A stretch of 64,000 bases of DNA, taken from assembly GCA_003971905.1 (NCBI GenBank), contig RSEE01000110.1, positions 1 through 64,000 on the forward strand, given 5' to 3'. This DNA is from Moniliella sp. 'wahieum'. Its lineage: Eukaryota > Basidiomycota > Moniliellomycetes > Moniliellales > Moniliellaceae. Both the position numbers and the translations under genes were made by a program. The notes under the pieces are model-generated. The model saw only the letters and a list, made by a program, of their open reading frames with translations, did not search any database and was not told the DNA's origin. Shown here in pieces: positions 49,162 to 61,494 of the stretch (position 1 is its first letter; each line of letters starts with the position of its first letter).

Positions 49162-50783
49162 TCAGCCAAAGAGGCGGAACCCCTCATCATTCGGCGCATC
49201 GTCCTTTTCTGGTTCCGAGGCAGACGAAGCGGCTCGTTGTCCAAATGGAGAGTCTGAGCGGCCCCGGCCAGCTGAGAAAAGAGTCGGTCGGTTTGGCCCT
49301 GGCCCCAGGTGGTACGAGGGATGGGGGGCATAAAGTGCAAAATTTTCTCGTGGGTTTCGTACCGCAACTTGCGGCCCTTGGAAGCCTTTTGGTCGCGTGG
49401 TGCCTTGGGGGCTTTGTCCCTTCCTAGGCCAGCCGGGGGGAGGGTGATTCCGGCCTCGCCCATCCCATTAGCCACAGCTGCCCCACCAGCTGCACGCGAC
49501 TCGATCAATTCACGCAAGAGCGAGTGATAAAAGTCGGTGTCGTCAAACGCATCCTGGCCGGAAGAAGAGACCTCCTCCTCCCCAGGCAAACGAACCCGCG
49601 CAGGTCCACGCCACGTATGTGCACGTTCGCGCAGGCGGCCAATGGCCTGCGGGTGCAAGGCACGTTCAATCTGCGCCGTGGCAGATTGGTTGATGGCTTT
49701 GAATCCGCCCGACGGTGCAAATTTGTCGGCTGCCCCACTGAGTGCAGGGTCCGCACGAGCACGGGACGACCATTTGTCGAGAACTTTACCATCATGCGCC
49801 CAGGCTGCTGACGCTAGTGGTGTCACATCCGTCAAGTGGCCCTCGAGTGCGTCTCTTGCGTCCGACAACGAGCTAAACTTGCGTTTCTTACCACGGTACT
49901 TGTCGGCGACGTCGGCCATGTTTTCGGAAGAGCCCCATTCTCGACATGAGTTCGGTGCGCAACTGAATAGCTCAGATGATACGTTGAGCAGTGCGCAGCT
50001 ACCTCGACCAATTTCCCTTGGAGGCGTCGCCGGACCCAGAGGCGGTCAGCAAGGAGAGCACGTTGCTCTGTATCATGGGTCAGCAAGACAACCCTTCACC
50101 AGCCAGTCACTTCTTCCATTGGAATCAAAGGTGACGGGCAGAAAGAAAAGGAAAGGAGGAAAGAACACGTACATCTACACCCTGCAATGGAGCCGTGACC
50201 TTTTGTGATCGGATACGCAGATCAAGCGCCAGCTCGTACGCAGCCGTTGCTTCTCCACGCTCTTTCCCCGCTTGGCGTCCTGCTCTCGTTGACTCGCCAG
50301 GCTTTTGGCCAACTTGTCCTCATCAGCTTGTTGGGCCAGGGTAGGCCCCTCACCAGCATCGCATCTTCGCCTTCGTTCCTCATCCCCATCTTCCTCCTCC
50401 TCCTCCTCCTCTTCGTCCTCGTCGTCCTCATCATCCTCATCCTCATCTGCCTCTTCCTCGGCTCCGACTCTTGTGAACTCGCATCCTCTGATGCGCTGGC
50501 ACCCTCCTCGTCTTCGTCCGACTCACTGCCCGCACCATCCTCCGAGCATCCCCAAACATCTGGGCAGACGTGGTGGGCACCCCCGCATAGCTCGTCTGCG
50601 GTCCCGACCTGCGCAATTTGGACGCCGAGTCGAGGTATCGCCATACGTCGCACGACCGAACGCAAGTCCTGCGCTCGCTGCTCTTTGCGGCTCGGCTCCT
50701 GCGCCGCTTGGGGCGACTGGGGCACCGACTCGTACTCGGATTCGCTCTCGGACGAAGATCCGGAATCGGCGTCGAGGCGGCAT
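49162..50783 (-). CDS. BFR2: Bfr2/AATF ribosome-biogenesis protein
   Basis: Nucleolar component of early 90S/SSU processing. The N-terminus is acidic-serine (ADSGSSSESESEYESVPQ). It then reads YLDSASKLRR and YAGVPTTSAQMF, the AATF N-terminal signature. A long Asp/Glu/Arg run follows from TCC/TCA repeats (50395-50455). The leucine-zipper-like block AYELALDLRIRSQKVTAPLQ (about 50240-50180) precedes an intron starting GTACGT near 50172. Exon 2 carries KYRGKKRKFSSLSDARDAL, VLDKWSSRAR, DDTDFYHSLLRELIESRA and SKGRKLRYETHEKILHFM. Near 49195-49220 a one-base shift moves the frame to the authentic ending DDAPNDEGFRLFG, with TGA at 49162-49164. The start is provisional. It is transcribed divergently from RRP4, another ribosome-biogenesis factor. 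Confidence 0.85.
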
Positions 50784-50985
50784 GGTCAAGGATGACAGTA
50801 GCGGTTGGGGTGGTTAAGGTCGTTGGAGTTGCTGGGGTTGTTGGGGTGACGCGGTCGGTCGATCCGGTTTTGATGAGGGAAGGGGAGCGGGAAAAAAAGT
50901 GGGAGCGTCTATAGCCAGCAGCGAGGCGGAAGGATCGGTGCAAAGGCCGGATTGAATATTGAGTACTCGAGCTTGCTCTCGTGTT

Positions 50986-50993
50986 TTTTATAG
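50986..50993 (-). promoter_or_regulatory. TATA-like element between BFR2 and RRP4
   Basis: TATAAAAA on the minus strand lies in the roughly 340-base spacer between the two divergent ribosome-biogenesis genes, about 200 bases before the provisional BFR2 start. Confidence 0.35.
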
Positions 50994-51124
50994 GGCCTGC
51001 GCCGTTGCACCGACCTACGTTTGGTAAGAGACGCTGGTTTGTGTCAAGGAGCATTTGGAGACTCGCAACCCTGCCCGACCTGCGCTGGACACGGGACGCT
51101 TGCAACGCAGGGTAGAACTCGACC

Positions 51125-52512
51125 ATGGCCACCAGCACAACGGGGACGTTTAGGATCATCTGTCGGCGCCCGAAGATGTATCCCTCGCCTCGTACAACTA
51201 CCTTTCGGGCCAAGCCCTGCCCGACGAAGATGCCGACATGGACGTCGACCGGGACGAGTTGGACGAGGCGGAGGATGGAGAAGGCGAGGCCAAGGCCGAC
51301 GACGCGTGGCGATGATGCATGCCAAAGTGGCCACGGCTGGTGAACATGTCGCTTCGTCAGCAACCTATATGCGGGACATGGAACGTACTTGGCACCTCCC
51401 CCGGTGCTCGTGCATCGGGACAACAAGATGCTCATGCGGAGGCTATGGCGGTTGATGTGGACGATGGCGCCGACCCTTCCCGTCCTGAAGACGAAGGGGA
51501 GAAGAGGTGGTGAACCTAATTTACTCTTCTCTTGCTGGTCCGGTGATTCGGACAAACAAACTTGTGTCGGTCCGGGCGCTCGGGCACGCTATGCGCCCGA
51601 GGTGGGCGATTTGGTTGTCGGCCGTGTGGTGGAAGTGCAACCTGGGAGCAAACGGTGGAAGGTGGATATCAACGGCCGATCTGAAGCTTCTCTCTTGCTC
51701 AGCAGCATCAATTTGCCCGGGGGCGTGCAGCGGAAGAAACTCGAGTCGGATGAACTGCAAATGCGTGCGTTCTTCAAAGAAGGCGACCTACTCGTGGCCG
51801 AAGTCCAGCAGTCAATCACGACGGCAGTGTTATCCTCCACACCCGCAGTCTTCGGTACGGCAAGCTACGGAACGGGCTTCTGGTGGCGGTCCAACCGCAG
51901 CTGATCCAACGGCTCAAGTCGCATTTTGTCACCCTCTCCAAGGCCCAGGTAGACCTAGTGGTGGGCATGAACGGATACACTTGGGTCGCGAAGCACATTG
52001 CGTTCGATATGGATCAGGCCGAAGCTGAGGGCAAGCCTACGGAAGAACCCCCTGGTCATGCGCAGGAGGCTGAAGGTCTCGGGGGGCGTGGGATCGGATT
52101 TGACATTGATGCCGGGGACGGTGTGTATGGCGACCAAAACGAGGTGAGTAGCCAAAATCCCCCTCCTCCAATGGAGATACTGACTTTTTTGATTGTGTAG
52201 TATACCCCCCCTGAACAAAGGGTGGCGATCGCTCAGGTGGCTCAACTCCTCGTCTTGCTCTCCGATCGCCACATTCCTATTTCAGAAACGATCGTTGAGC
52301 GAGCCTATGAACTGTGGACAAACCAGTTTGCTTCGCGCAAGTCCACGGGGGCAGTAGGACAAGCAGCATTTTACGATCCTGCGAACGATGCGGCATCCCA
52401 ACGGAGGGATACGCTTTTGGCTGCCGCACGGGAAGCCGAAGCATTGGTCGCTGGCCCAAAGGGCGATGAGTTGGTCCAAGGTCTGTATCGATCTGGCGTG
52501 CTGCGTGCATAA
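51125..52512 (+). CDS. RRP4: Exosome cap subunit Rrp4
   Basis: S1/KH RNA-binding subunit of the RNA exosome. An acidic N-terminus ([20 protein letters not shown], 51230-51290) precedes the conserved [20 protein letters not shown] (51340-51400, with a shift at HGTY). The S1 domain reads [48 protein letters not shown] and [20 protein letters not shown]. The KH region has [40 protein letters not shown] and WVAKHI. An intron (52144-52200, GTGAGT to GTAG) joins to [20 protein letters not shown], which runs to TAA 52510-52512. Frame changes lie near 51300, 51375, 51500-51540, 51590 and 51815-51835. Confidence 0.9.
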
Positions 52513-52627
52513 GAACCCATCCACTGTGACATGAAACCACGAGTGGGCTGCATTGGAGACATAGACATAAGACGGACAAGAAAGGGAACATGATGAGAAG
52601 GCAAATGGAGGAGTCCACATGGACGCT

Positions 52628-54716
52628 TCATGGCTCTGTCCGTACTGTTCGCCGGGCCGTTGCGGTGCCAATCTGAGTCGCATTGACCTTGGTAGCAAAG
52701 CGAAGCGAACAGAGTGTTTCGTTCTGGTGCTCGGCCAAGGGGGAGAGGTTGAGCAGCATGAGGCTTCAGGGGAGAAGGAAGGGAAAAGGTTAGTTGCCAC
52801 CTTGAAATGGGCGCACGGGGAAAGAGAAACACACGTCTTTGAGTTGCCTCCGAGCGAGTTCTTAAGCAGCCAAGTGAGCGTGAATTGCGATACGGCACAT
52901 GCTGCTCGGCCTTGGCGGAGCGGGAACCCGCTTTACCCAGCGCTGCAATCACGTCACCTAAGGCCGAAAGAGACTTGTTGATGCTCTGAGCCTCGCGCAG
53001 GCGCGCTGGATCGTCAGCCGAGCCTGAGTTGGACAGACGCTCTGAGCCTGCCAGGTCGACCAGGTTAAGCACCGCTTCCGTCTTTTCTGCCGTAGCCTCA
53101 TTGCGGCCTACCACAGCCAAGGTAAATACACTGTGGGAACGCGAGGAGCGGGCGTTCATGGCGGTAGCGGCGACTTGCCGCTTAGCCTGGGCTCTTGCCA
53201 AAAGAGTCATCACCTGGTCTGGGTTATGCAGTGCCACCTCTTCGGCCCCCACGACAATTGTACGTCCACCCTGACTGTCGTGGCGGATCTCGTGTCGCCC
53301 CATAGCCGATGCTGGATCGTCGGAGGTTGAGGAAAGAAGATCAATAATACCATCAAGATAGATCTCGACCATCTGGCCTGAAAGGTGTACTGCCATCCTC
53401 GGGCTTTGAGCTGATCGGCCACCGACCACAGCATCTGCACCGTTCGGGGAATAAGACCAGCTGATGGATCGGAGAGGTAGCACTAGTAGGCGAGCCAGAG
53501 CGAGGAGGACCTTCGAGTGTGTACGTCTTACCACTGCCCGTCTGGCCATAAGCAAAGATGCAAGTATTGTACCCGTCCAACACGCTCTGGGCCAGGTGTT
53601 CAACCTCGCCAAAAACATCGGTCTGGGACGCATGGGGGCAGGACCCGATCAAAGGAAAAGGAATGGAGAACGCTGGTGGGCGTACCGCTCGCACTCTCCC
53701 CCACGATGGCCACCTGCATTTCCCTTGCCTCCCGTGGGAAAGGCTCCGGATAGCGTATGTCCGCCATGGTGCGGTCCCCCGCGCCATTCTGGCTGCCAGC
53801 ATTAACAGCTGGTCGACGCGGGCGACAACTCGAATGTTACCGCGTAGCTCTTGGACTTGATTGTGAAGCTTTCGACGCAATCGCTCAGCCGCTCTCAGCT
53901 CCTCTTCTTTATCCTGGACCAGACGTTCTACCTCAGCCAACTGAGAGCGGAGGGAAGAAACCAACTGACGCTCATGATCCACTTCGTCCCGCAGACCATC
54001 CGCCTGGGATCGCAGCACACCCACTTGGGTCTCAAGTGCCAAGTGGCCTGCGGTTTGCTGAGCTAAAGCAGATTGAAGAGTGGAAATCGTCTGCCGCTCT
54101 CGCTCCAGCGCAGAGGCAGACTCGGAACGAACGCGGTCCAACTGGGCAGACCAATCGTCCCGGTCGCGCCGATGAGTGTCACGAAGTGCATCAAGCTGTG
54201 CCTGTAGCTGGATCTCACTGACGCTTGGCCCCGATACCGAGGGGGACGCGGATCCCCATTGGGCTTTGAGCTGGGCAAGCTCCTCCTCGTGCCGTTGACG
54301 GTCCTCTTCAAACCGAGCGATGAGGCCCTGCACCTGCCCCTCGAGAGCGTCAACGCGGTTTGCTCCTCGAGCACTGGCAGATGGTGCAGCAGTGCTAGCA
54401 GCCCTCAGGCTGCTGGCGGCCGAAGCCGAGACAGAGCGGGAGGGGAAGTAGTGGTGGGGCGTTTGGCGGGGCGACTCGAGGAATGCGTGGCTAAAGGCTC
54501 GCGCCGGGGCCCGAGACCGCGGCTGGCCTGAGTGCTGCTGCTGACGACGCGATTCGATTTGGTTTTCGGTTGTGGTTGAGTCTTGGTGGAAGCGGCAGCT
54601 CGGACGGGGTTCGCACGGCGCGGGGTGCGGGAAGAGGCGGGGGCGGGAATGCCCTTGGGGGCAGCAGCCGGGGGAGCGGGATGCGATGGCACAGGGAGAC
54701 GCGAGCCGCCAGGCAT
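52628..54716 (-). CDS. Kinesin-14 (Kar3/Ncd-like C-terminal motor)
   Basis: Minus-end-directed spindle motor. The ATG at 54716 starts a Pro/Ser/Arg-rich head. A heptad-rich coiled coil follows (about 54360-53870: [40 protein letters not shown]). The neck [18 protein letters not shown], the class-14 neck signature, leads straight into the motor. The motor has [16 protein letters not shown] (P-loop, 53560), [16 protein letters not shown] (switch I, 53155), [15 protein letters not shown] (switch II, 53070) and [19 protein letters not shown]. After an intron (near 52855-52775) the last exon reads [20 protein letters not shown] and [14 protein letters not shown], with TGA at 52628-52630. Frame changes occur near 54430, 53800, 53455, 53385 and 52870. 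Confidence 0.93.
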
Positions 54717-55020
54717 GATCCACGACGACTTGATGCACTTGCTCGACTCACTCGCTCAACTTGACCGACTTGATCGACTAGATGGCCTTGCTCAGGCTGG
54801 CCGGGACGCTGCGGAAGATACCAAACACGATGTGGGGGCACTTTCTCGGGCACACCAGTTGTTGCTTGCCTCTACGCGGAAATTGCATAGCGCGCAGCAG
54901 GTCACGTGCCGGGGTGCAGCGTGCTCCTGCATGCTTACGTCATCCTGGCTACGTCCCAGCGTGGTCAGGTGGCGGAGCCAAGGAGAACGCGTTTCGTTAA
55001 TCGAGTTGATCAGAGCGTGA
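54715..55020 (+). CDS. Small hypothetical protein (101 aa or longer)
   Basis: Not recognised. The ATG overlaps, head to head, the start codon of the kinesin gene on the other strand. The first 60 residues form a regular Leu/Asp pattern ([20 protein letters not shown], then [20 protein letters not shown]) that looks like a helical protein such as a small complex subunit. After HSAQQ the frame becomes Cys/Trp-rich and less convincing. Another frame there ([20 protein letters not shown]) looks better, suggesting a tiny intron or an indel near 54900. Both head-to-head starts may not be the true ones. Confidence 0.35.
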   Translation: MIHDDLMHLLDSLAQLDRLDRLDGLAQAGRDAAEDTKHDVGALSRAHQLLLASTRKLHSAQQVTCRGAACSCMLTSSWLRPSVVRWRSQGERVSLIELIRA

Positions 55021-55039
55021 TAAATGACACCATCCCCCC

Positions 55040-56706
55040 ATGCAACCAGACGCGCCCGGGGTCCCCGCGCCTCTTACCGACGCTCCTGCCCCCATCCCCC
55101 TGCCTTCTCTCCCCCATCCTCCCTTCGCGGATGCGGTACCCGGCCATGTGGCTGCTCCCCGGCGCGGTACTTTTGACTTGACCAGTCAGAACCATGCTGG
55201 CCTTTCTCCTCCCTTCGAACCCCCCTCCATTCCCAGCAAGCCGCGTCCGCGTCCCCGACCAGCACGTCCAGGTCCACCACGCGAAATTTCCCAAGGCACT
55301 ACGCCCTCGGCTTCCATCTCGCACCCACCTCGGCTCCCCCGCGCCACTCTTCACCATCCTTCCCCATCCACAACAGTTGCCCCCGTTCCCTCCCTTCCCC
55401 TCGCATCCCCCACCCAACTTCTATCTTTGCAACCTCCATCTATGTCACCCAGGATCAAAGACAAGTTGGTGCCCATCCCCAGCTCGGACCTGTCAGACGA
55501 GCCATCGGAGCCGCAACACGTCCAGCCCACCTCACCCAGGCCTGTCTCGCGTCCTTTGCGGAAACGTCCGATTGTAGCCGAATCGGAGGAAGACGACTAT
55601 CAACCGGGTACTTCCCGACGCGGTGGTACGAAGCCCGAAACGCGAATTTCATCGGAGGATGTAGCTGCGATCCAGGCGGCTCTGGGCCCCCAGAAACGGC
55701 AAACCCGGTCTGCGCGTAAACGCGCGGCTCGCATACCCGATCGCGACGAGGTGCCTGCATCCGATGAGGAACAAGTCTTGACCAAATCACCATCCACTCG
55801 TTCAAGGCCCAAACGCAGGACACCTTCCTCTTCCAAACGGGCACGCAAACCAGTTCACGTATTCGAATCGGACGATGAAGATAGCGGGAAGGAGGATGTG
55901 GTGGTGCCAGCATCCAATTTCGAGCAAGTACCACCCTCGGACGATGAGCCAGATTGGCTGGCTTCTCCCAGCCCCCCACCTCCCAAACGAGGACGCAAGG
56001 AAGCTACAACCAACAAGGGTACGCGTAAGAAGACGACGGCCAAATTATCTCAACCAAAAAACCACCTTCCAACAACAAGGGCAGGTCTGCCCCTCTATCT
56101 TTGGCTGATCATTCCGACCGTGATGAACTATCTCCTCTGCCGACTTCGGAAACTAAAGATTCCCATGCCCTCGGTCGGGAGACGTCGCCTCCAGCCATGG
56201 AGGATACAACGATCCTACCCGTCACCCCTGCTCCGGCCGGTGATGGAGCTCATTCTTCTTCAGGCACTTTACCCATATCTGCGGGCGATGTATCATTCGA
56301 TACGTCCCATGGCAACATTAGCATCACCTCTACCAGCTCCATATCAAAAAGGGAAGGCGATCCTTCTATGGAAAACGTGCGTATTCTCCTCTGCCTTCTC
56401 TATTTTCCTTTCGTTCTGTGCTGACTCCTGCGCTCAGCCCTCACGTCCGTCCTTTCTCCTGGTATGGCCCTCGAGCTGGTCTTACCCGACGGACTCGCAT
56501 CCCTTCCCTTCACCCCGTTTCCACTCGTAAACCCGCTCGTCCTCCCTCGCGCCGGTAGACCTTACCGCCAAGAAACCGGACAAAAAGGTGGGTCAAGCTT
56601 AGGCGCACATCGGGTCTACTCAGATTGTGATACAGAGGAGGAAGAGGAACGGTTGGCCGAACAGCGACGCAAGCAATTTGAAGAGGTCGACGAGGGCTAC
56701 CTTTAG
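55040..56706 (+). CDS. Unknown nuclear-type protein with a GL-[ST]-R-R tail motif
   Basis: No firm family. ATG 55040 opens a Pro/Ser-rich region, then alternating acidic and basic blocks: PIPSSDLSDEPSEP, IVAESEEDDYQPGTSRRGG, ISSEDVAAIQAALGP, KPVHVFESDDEDSG and PSPPPPKRGRKE. A one-base shift near 56085 leads into LADHSDRDELSPLPTSET and a Ser-rich stretch. An intron starts GTGCGT near 56376. The last exons include YGPRAGLTRRTRIPSLHP (near 56465-56520), then an indel, then DTEEEEERLAEQRRKQFEEV and the stop at 56704-56706. The RAGLTRRTRIPSLHP block resembles the GLSR...LHP motif at the C-terminus of RAD51AP1-type proteins. With the acidic/basic architecture this suggests a DNA-repair role, but that is inference. 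Confidence 0.55.
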
Positions 56707-58068
56707 GTTGCCAGCTCCCCACCTACTTCGTTGGTTAGATCCTATTATCTCAGGTCTTCATTTTTCTTTCATCATTACTACCACAGAGGGTTCAATGTTC
56801 CTGGGGCACTTTGATGCCGCCTTCAATGGATACATTGAAGCGGTACCATTGTCAATGTGGAAAATAGGATCGTTCAGAAATTACTGGGAAAAGGCACTGC
56901 GTGTTGCTGTTGCTACGTTTTCTATAACTCGCTGAAGGGACCACACAGCTCGGCGACAATCTCAGCCGCCGAGGAAATGTGATGGATGCCCCCGACGAGG
57001 AGGAGACGGTGATGTAACCACTGGCCACCAAATCCCCTCGTGCAGAGCCACCTGATAAGGACTCCGTGTCTTGTCTATGCTCTCCACGCCCTTGAGGGGA
57101 GGAATGATCCGCGAGGATTGTGTCCGTTATCGGAATGAGGACACGCTATGGATCATAGACACTCGTTGGCCCTTTGTAACCATTCCGGTTTCACACACCT
57201 CTGTGACACAGGGACGCCAATCTGCCATAGTTTGGCTGTTCTTGTTGCTTCTTCCCCACGAATGCCGATTGATACATTCCTTGACCTATTAGTCGCGACT
57301 CTCTGGTCTCCCTCCGACCCAGATAGCCCCGACAGTGTGACATCAAAACTCGAAGCTTCAAGCTTCATCCGATAGTCTTGTCGTGCATTTTTCCCACAAC
57401 GTTTCAATGGTCTGATGGTGACATCGAAATAGTAAGTTCACCTAGTCATATTGGCCACCTCAAGATCAAGAAGGCTCAGCGCTCCAGCGATCTATAGAAA
57501 ATTGTACCGCGACTTTAACACTACCAAGTAAAACCTGCTATAGTATATGATCAAAGAGAGCGCTGACAACAGTCACATGCAGTCTCACCCGCCGCGGTTA
57601 GCGAAATGTACCAGAGGCGCGTGTCGTCGAATCCGAAGTTGGGGAGGAGAGAAAGTCGACTGAGGGGGAGACAACAAGGTGCACGGATCGATAATGCATA
57701 GGCCAGGGCCGGAATCAACCGCACAGAAGGAGAGCGAAACAGAAACCCAGAGAGGTTATACTAACCAACACATCGCGGCTTCAACAAAAAGGGTGGAGAA
57801 ACCCTCCATAGCTGTGGTGGTGTTCGGTCTCTCTCCTATTCATTACAGGTTCAGGGATATAGCCGAATGCAGTATATAGAGATATACGACAGATACACCC
57901 TATAGCCGGACTCGCCTAGTAGAAATCACGAGGCGGTGAAACCAGGGAATTACAGCCGTGTGCGCCAGACACAGTCGCGGCATTATATCAGGATGCGCTT
58001 GGAATCCCCCAATCCCTGCAAACCCACATCATCTGATCCTCTCCGCTACTATACTACCATCAACATCC
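56707..58068. other. Intergenic, more AT-rich
   Basis: No gene supported over 1.36 kb. Base composition is visibly less GC-rich than to the left, with TATA-like strings near 57545 and 57880-57890. Short open stretches show no motif. Confidence 0.4.
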
Positions 58069-60435
58069 ATGATCGACCGCCTGCCCTTTGAGATCCTTCT
58101 TCATATCGCAGGCAGCGGCCACATATCTCCTCGTGACCTTATCCACCTGTCGTGGACTTGTCATGGTGCGCACAGCTCCCCGTTTGCATCACCAACTGCA
58201 TCACCCTACTCTGCTATGTTGGGGACGGCATCTGTAAAGTCTGGGCGGAAGTGTCGGATCCGCTGACTCTCTGTGTGCTCTTCGCAGATCTCCATGCTAC
58301 TGTGCAGGACGAAAATCTGTGGCGTTATGCCGCTCTACCTCTTCTCCACCTTCCATCCTTGGCCACCACTCCCCGAGGCCACCCAGTGCGCGGGTTTCGA
58401 GGTGGTGCCGCGCACGTGGCAGGGACTTCTCGTTGCCTGTGAGTTGTTAGAGGAACGGCTCGGGTGGACCATGACTGGGACCTCTCTACTGCTTACTGAT
58501 GAGGAGTCCTCATCCTCTCTCCTACGGAAGGTTAAACGTCCATCTTTGGCGACGACGCGCTCCGAAAACAGAACCCGATACATCTCCAGGTCCACATTGC
58601 CACGGGTCTCGCTAGTGTGCACTGCGATCTGTCGTTTGGCCTGTCCGTGTGGGCCCAGTTGCCCATCTACACGCATGCCCCAACAACGGTTATGCACCGG
58701 ATGCGCCGGAATCATATTAAAGAATTTGACGATCGCCGATTTAAGCAGAAGGGGAACATGGTTGTCATGAAGGGTGTGTTTGGATGTTCATCATCCAAAG
58801 CCCACTGGTCCTGTCGGGCGATGGAAGGCGAAATCTTTGACGGTGCGATGGTGCTGGAAGAGGGCTGGCTTTTGCTCCGGTGGTTCGTCGAAGTGCCCCC
58901 GCGACGTTATCGCGTGATGAAGCCCTCCAGTACCACCACCATCGCGTCGCGGTATATCGAGCAAGGGCATTCCCCTCTGGAGGCTTTCAAGCCCATGAGT
59001 GTCACGAATGGGACAAAGCCTATGACGTTGTACCTCAAGGAACATTTCGCGGCTGTCGTTCAATACCCTTACTTGTATACTTTGTGCGTGAATCCTCATC
59101 CTAAATTGAGAATCGTGCGCACAGCTTGTACCTGACCTGTGGGTGATCGGGGTGAATCTCATCAGAGTTATCCCCCAACTGCCGACGGCCAGGTTGAACT
59201 TGCCACGTGCAATCTCCTCACACAAGAGAGGAGGGAGGAAGTGGCACTAAAACTCGGCGATATGGCTCATGGTTTGCGTTTCCCTACTGCCATTCACATC
59301 AGCATTGATCGGGAGTGGGGCTATGTTTGGGACGAATGTACGTGGATCCTTTTCGAACATGCAACTGGCAAGTGCATCGGCAACTTTGCCCAGCTCATGT
59401 CGGCCCAAGCCGGATTAAGATGCGCCGGTTCTATTTACGCTTCAAGGCCCGGCCACCCCTCACGACCAAAGTCGCTCGTTCCCGACGCCCGCGCTACATT
59501 GCCAGATTTGGACAACATGAACTTCTGTGTGGTTTACTCCCTGGCCCTCATCGGATACCGGGTCTTCCGTTACTCCAGGCCACGACCACATGGTGCGTCT
59601 AGTGTTGGTCAAACATTACCGTGCCATATTAACCCGGGACTCTCGGGGCCCTCATCCATGGCTGGCAGTGATTGCATCCTTCCGTCACGGCTCCCTAAAG
59701 GGTGCCCGCCCTATTGGGATCGATCGCATGCCGCCGATTTCAAATGCGATTTTGTTATCGACGATGGCCGACGAGCCCTTCTCCCTGTTTTGATTCCCAA
59801 CTGGCACGTAAAACTGACCCTGGGGAACAATCACCGCGTGAATGGACAGTACAAAAAGTCGTTCGGTAGATTTTCCCTGTGGCCGTACCCTCGGTCTACA
59901 CCAGTGTTGGAATGTTGAGGATGGTTCTGATCGATTGGAAGCACGCGTCGCAGCCGGGTGATATTAACGTCGTGGACTTCCCCCTTCCTACTGTCGAGTT
60001 CGATGCGTCATCGTCAGAGCCTGAGGAGGAAACAATGTCGGACACGAAACTCTTCCCTTCCGGGTCGGCCCACGGAGGGGATGAAGTGGGGTTGAGCACA
60101 TGTGCACTGTACAAACAATTTCACCCCGCCAGTCTGCTCACATCGACCAGTGCCACGGTCGTATGCACCTCTTTTAGGGCATCACTGGAAGTAGCTTTAT
60201 CGCTAGTACGTCATACTCCTTTCCAACAGGCACCTGAGTGCAATTGTGGTTAACCCCCGCGGATGTCTATAGTGTGGGACGAAGGAGAAGGCGCGGCTGA
60301 ACACCATCCTCCGGAAAGTCTCTCCTCAGGACACCGATGGGCCTAGAGATGATGCACTGGGCAAAGAAGCCGACCATGCATGTGGTACACTGGGACTGGG
60401 GCAGACGGGCACGCGAGTGGCTGCTGACCCATTGA
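58069..60435 (+). CDS. F-box protein
   Basis: Probable substrate adaptor of an SCF ubiquitin ligase. MIDRLPFEILLHIAGSGHIS plus PRDLIHLSWTC at the ATG is an F-box. The rest has no named domain but reads as a coherent protein across frames: DENLWRYAALPLLHL (near 58310), VHCDLSFGLSVWAQLPIY (near 58615-58670), HIKEFDDRRFKQKGNMVVMK and MAHGLRFPTAIHISIDREWG. The C-terminus is SSSEPEEETMSDTKLF, SLLTSTSATVVC, QDTDG and HWDWGRRAREWLLTH, with TGA at 60433-60435. Introns are likely (for example 58166-58285). Frame changes are frequent (near 58400, 59135, 59590, 59920, 60320). A second copy of the C-terminal part lies inverted at 63576-64000. Confidence 0.68.
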
Positions 60436-61494
60436 GGTAACTACAAGCGTCGCAATCGCCCGGAAAGTTGATGGTGCACACCCAAAGGAGTAAAAGTCGA
60501 TAACTAAGCGGCAAATTCTTCTACGCGCCCTCACCAACTTCTATACGAACACTCGCTACGGGTAAAGCAGCGCGAAGTCGTTTTGTTGAGCCACCGCGGG
60601 TGTGGCTCATGTGTTTTGGCCAACCTCCCTTCAGTCCCTCCTGAGGCCTATAGGAGTTCCGTTTTGTTTTCTCCCTTCTGTTTTCCTTGTTCCGCAGCCG
60701 AGGCGGCCACTGGCCGCTTGTTGTTCCTCTGTAGGCGGGTTGCTGGCTGGCTTAGATCGCCACCACCACCCCCTTTTGCCACGTAGTTGGCAATGTCTTC
60801 TACACAATTATAGCTTTACTTCTCGGAAGACTGTCTTTTGGTCTTGTAGTACTAGTACTAAGCAACGCCTGTATAGTAGTATGCCTCACCACAACCTGTA
60901 TCTCGCTCCCGCTTATGCTCGATACTCTTCTCGCCGCTGTATCCGCTGTCTGCATGATACTTAGAGACCTTGCGTCGCTACACCACCAGTGCGATTGCAC
61001 TCCCCCTCTCGCACCATCAGGACTTCAGGTCTCATCACGTCCTCTCACCTGTGGGTTACAGTTTCAAAGTCTTTCACCCTGTCAGTAACGAGATGTCCTT
61101 AGATCCTGTGAGCAGTAGGCAAAATGAAGAAGGGGGCAGCAGGGCTATCAGAAAAGGCACAGACGCGGTGCGTACCAACAGAGTGCCAGCTTGAATACTC
61201 CGTAAACTACCTGGCAAAACTATGCCTGTCTTTGCCGATGGGTTAATAAGCATGCACGAGGACACGCTATGGGAGCGCTTGCATAGGGACATGAAAAGGA
61301 GGCTTGACAAGGCCAGAGAGCAATATGATCAACGTCAGCGCAGGTGCTGACTGTCCTTGACAGTGCCCAAGCCCAGCACGTCAAGATAGGGTAGAAATAC
61401 TCTCCCCGAATTGGCCCCATCTTTGGCGGCGCCTGCACCAATCTCAAGGGAATGGACAAAGGCAGAGACCAGACAGATATATGCGGGGTCGCAT
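60436..61494. other. Intergenic with an ORF fragment
   Basis: Nothing recognisable over most of this 1.06 kb. A plus-strand open stretch (about 61198-61349) encodes a charged end (MHEDTLWERLHRDMKRRLDK, then REQYDQRQRRC and TGA) that looks protein-like. I cannot find its upstream exons. Confidence 0.3.
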
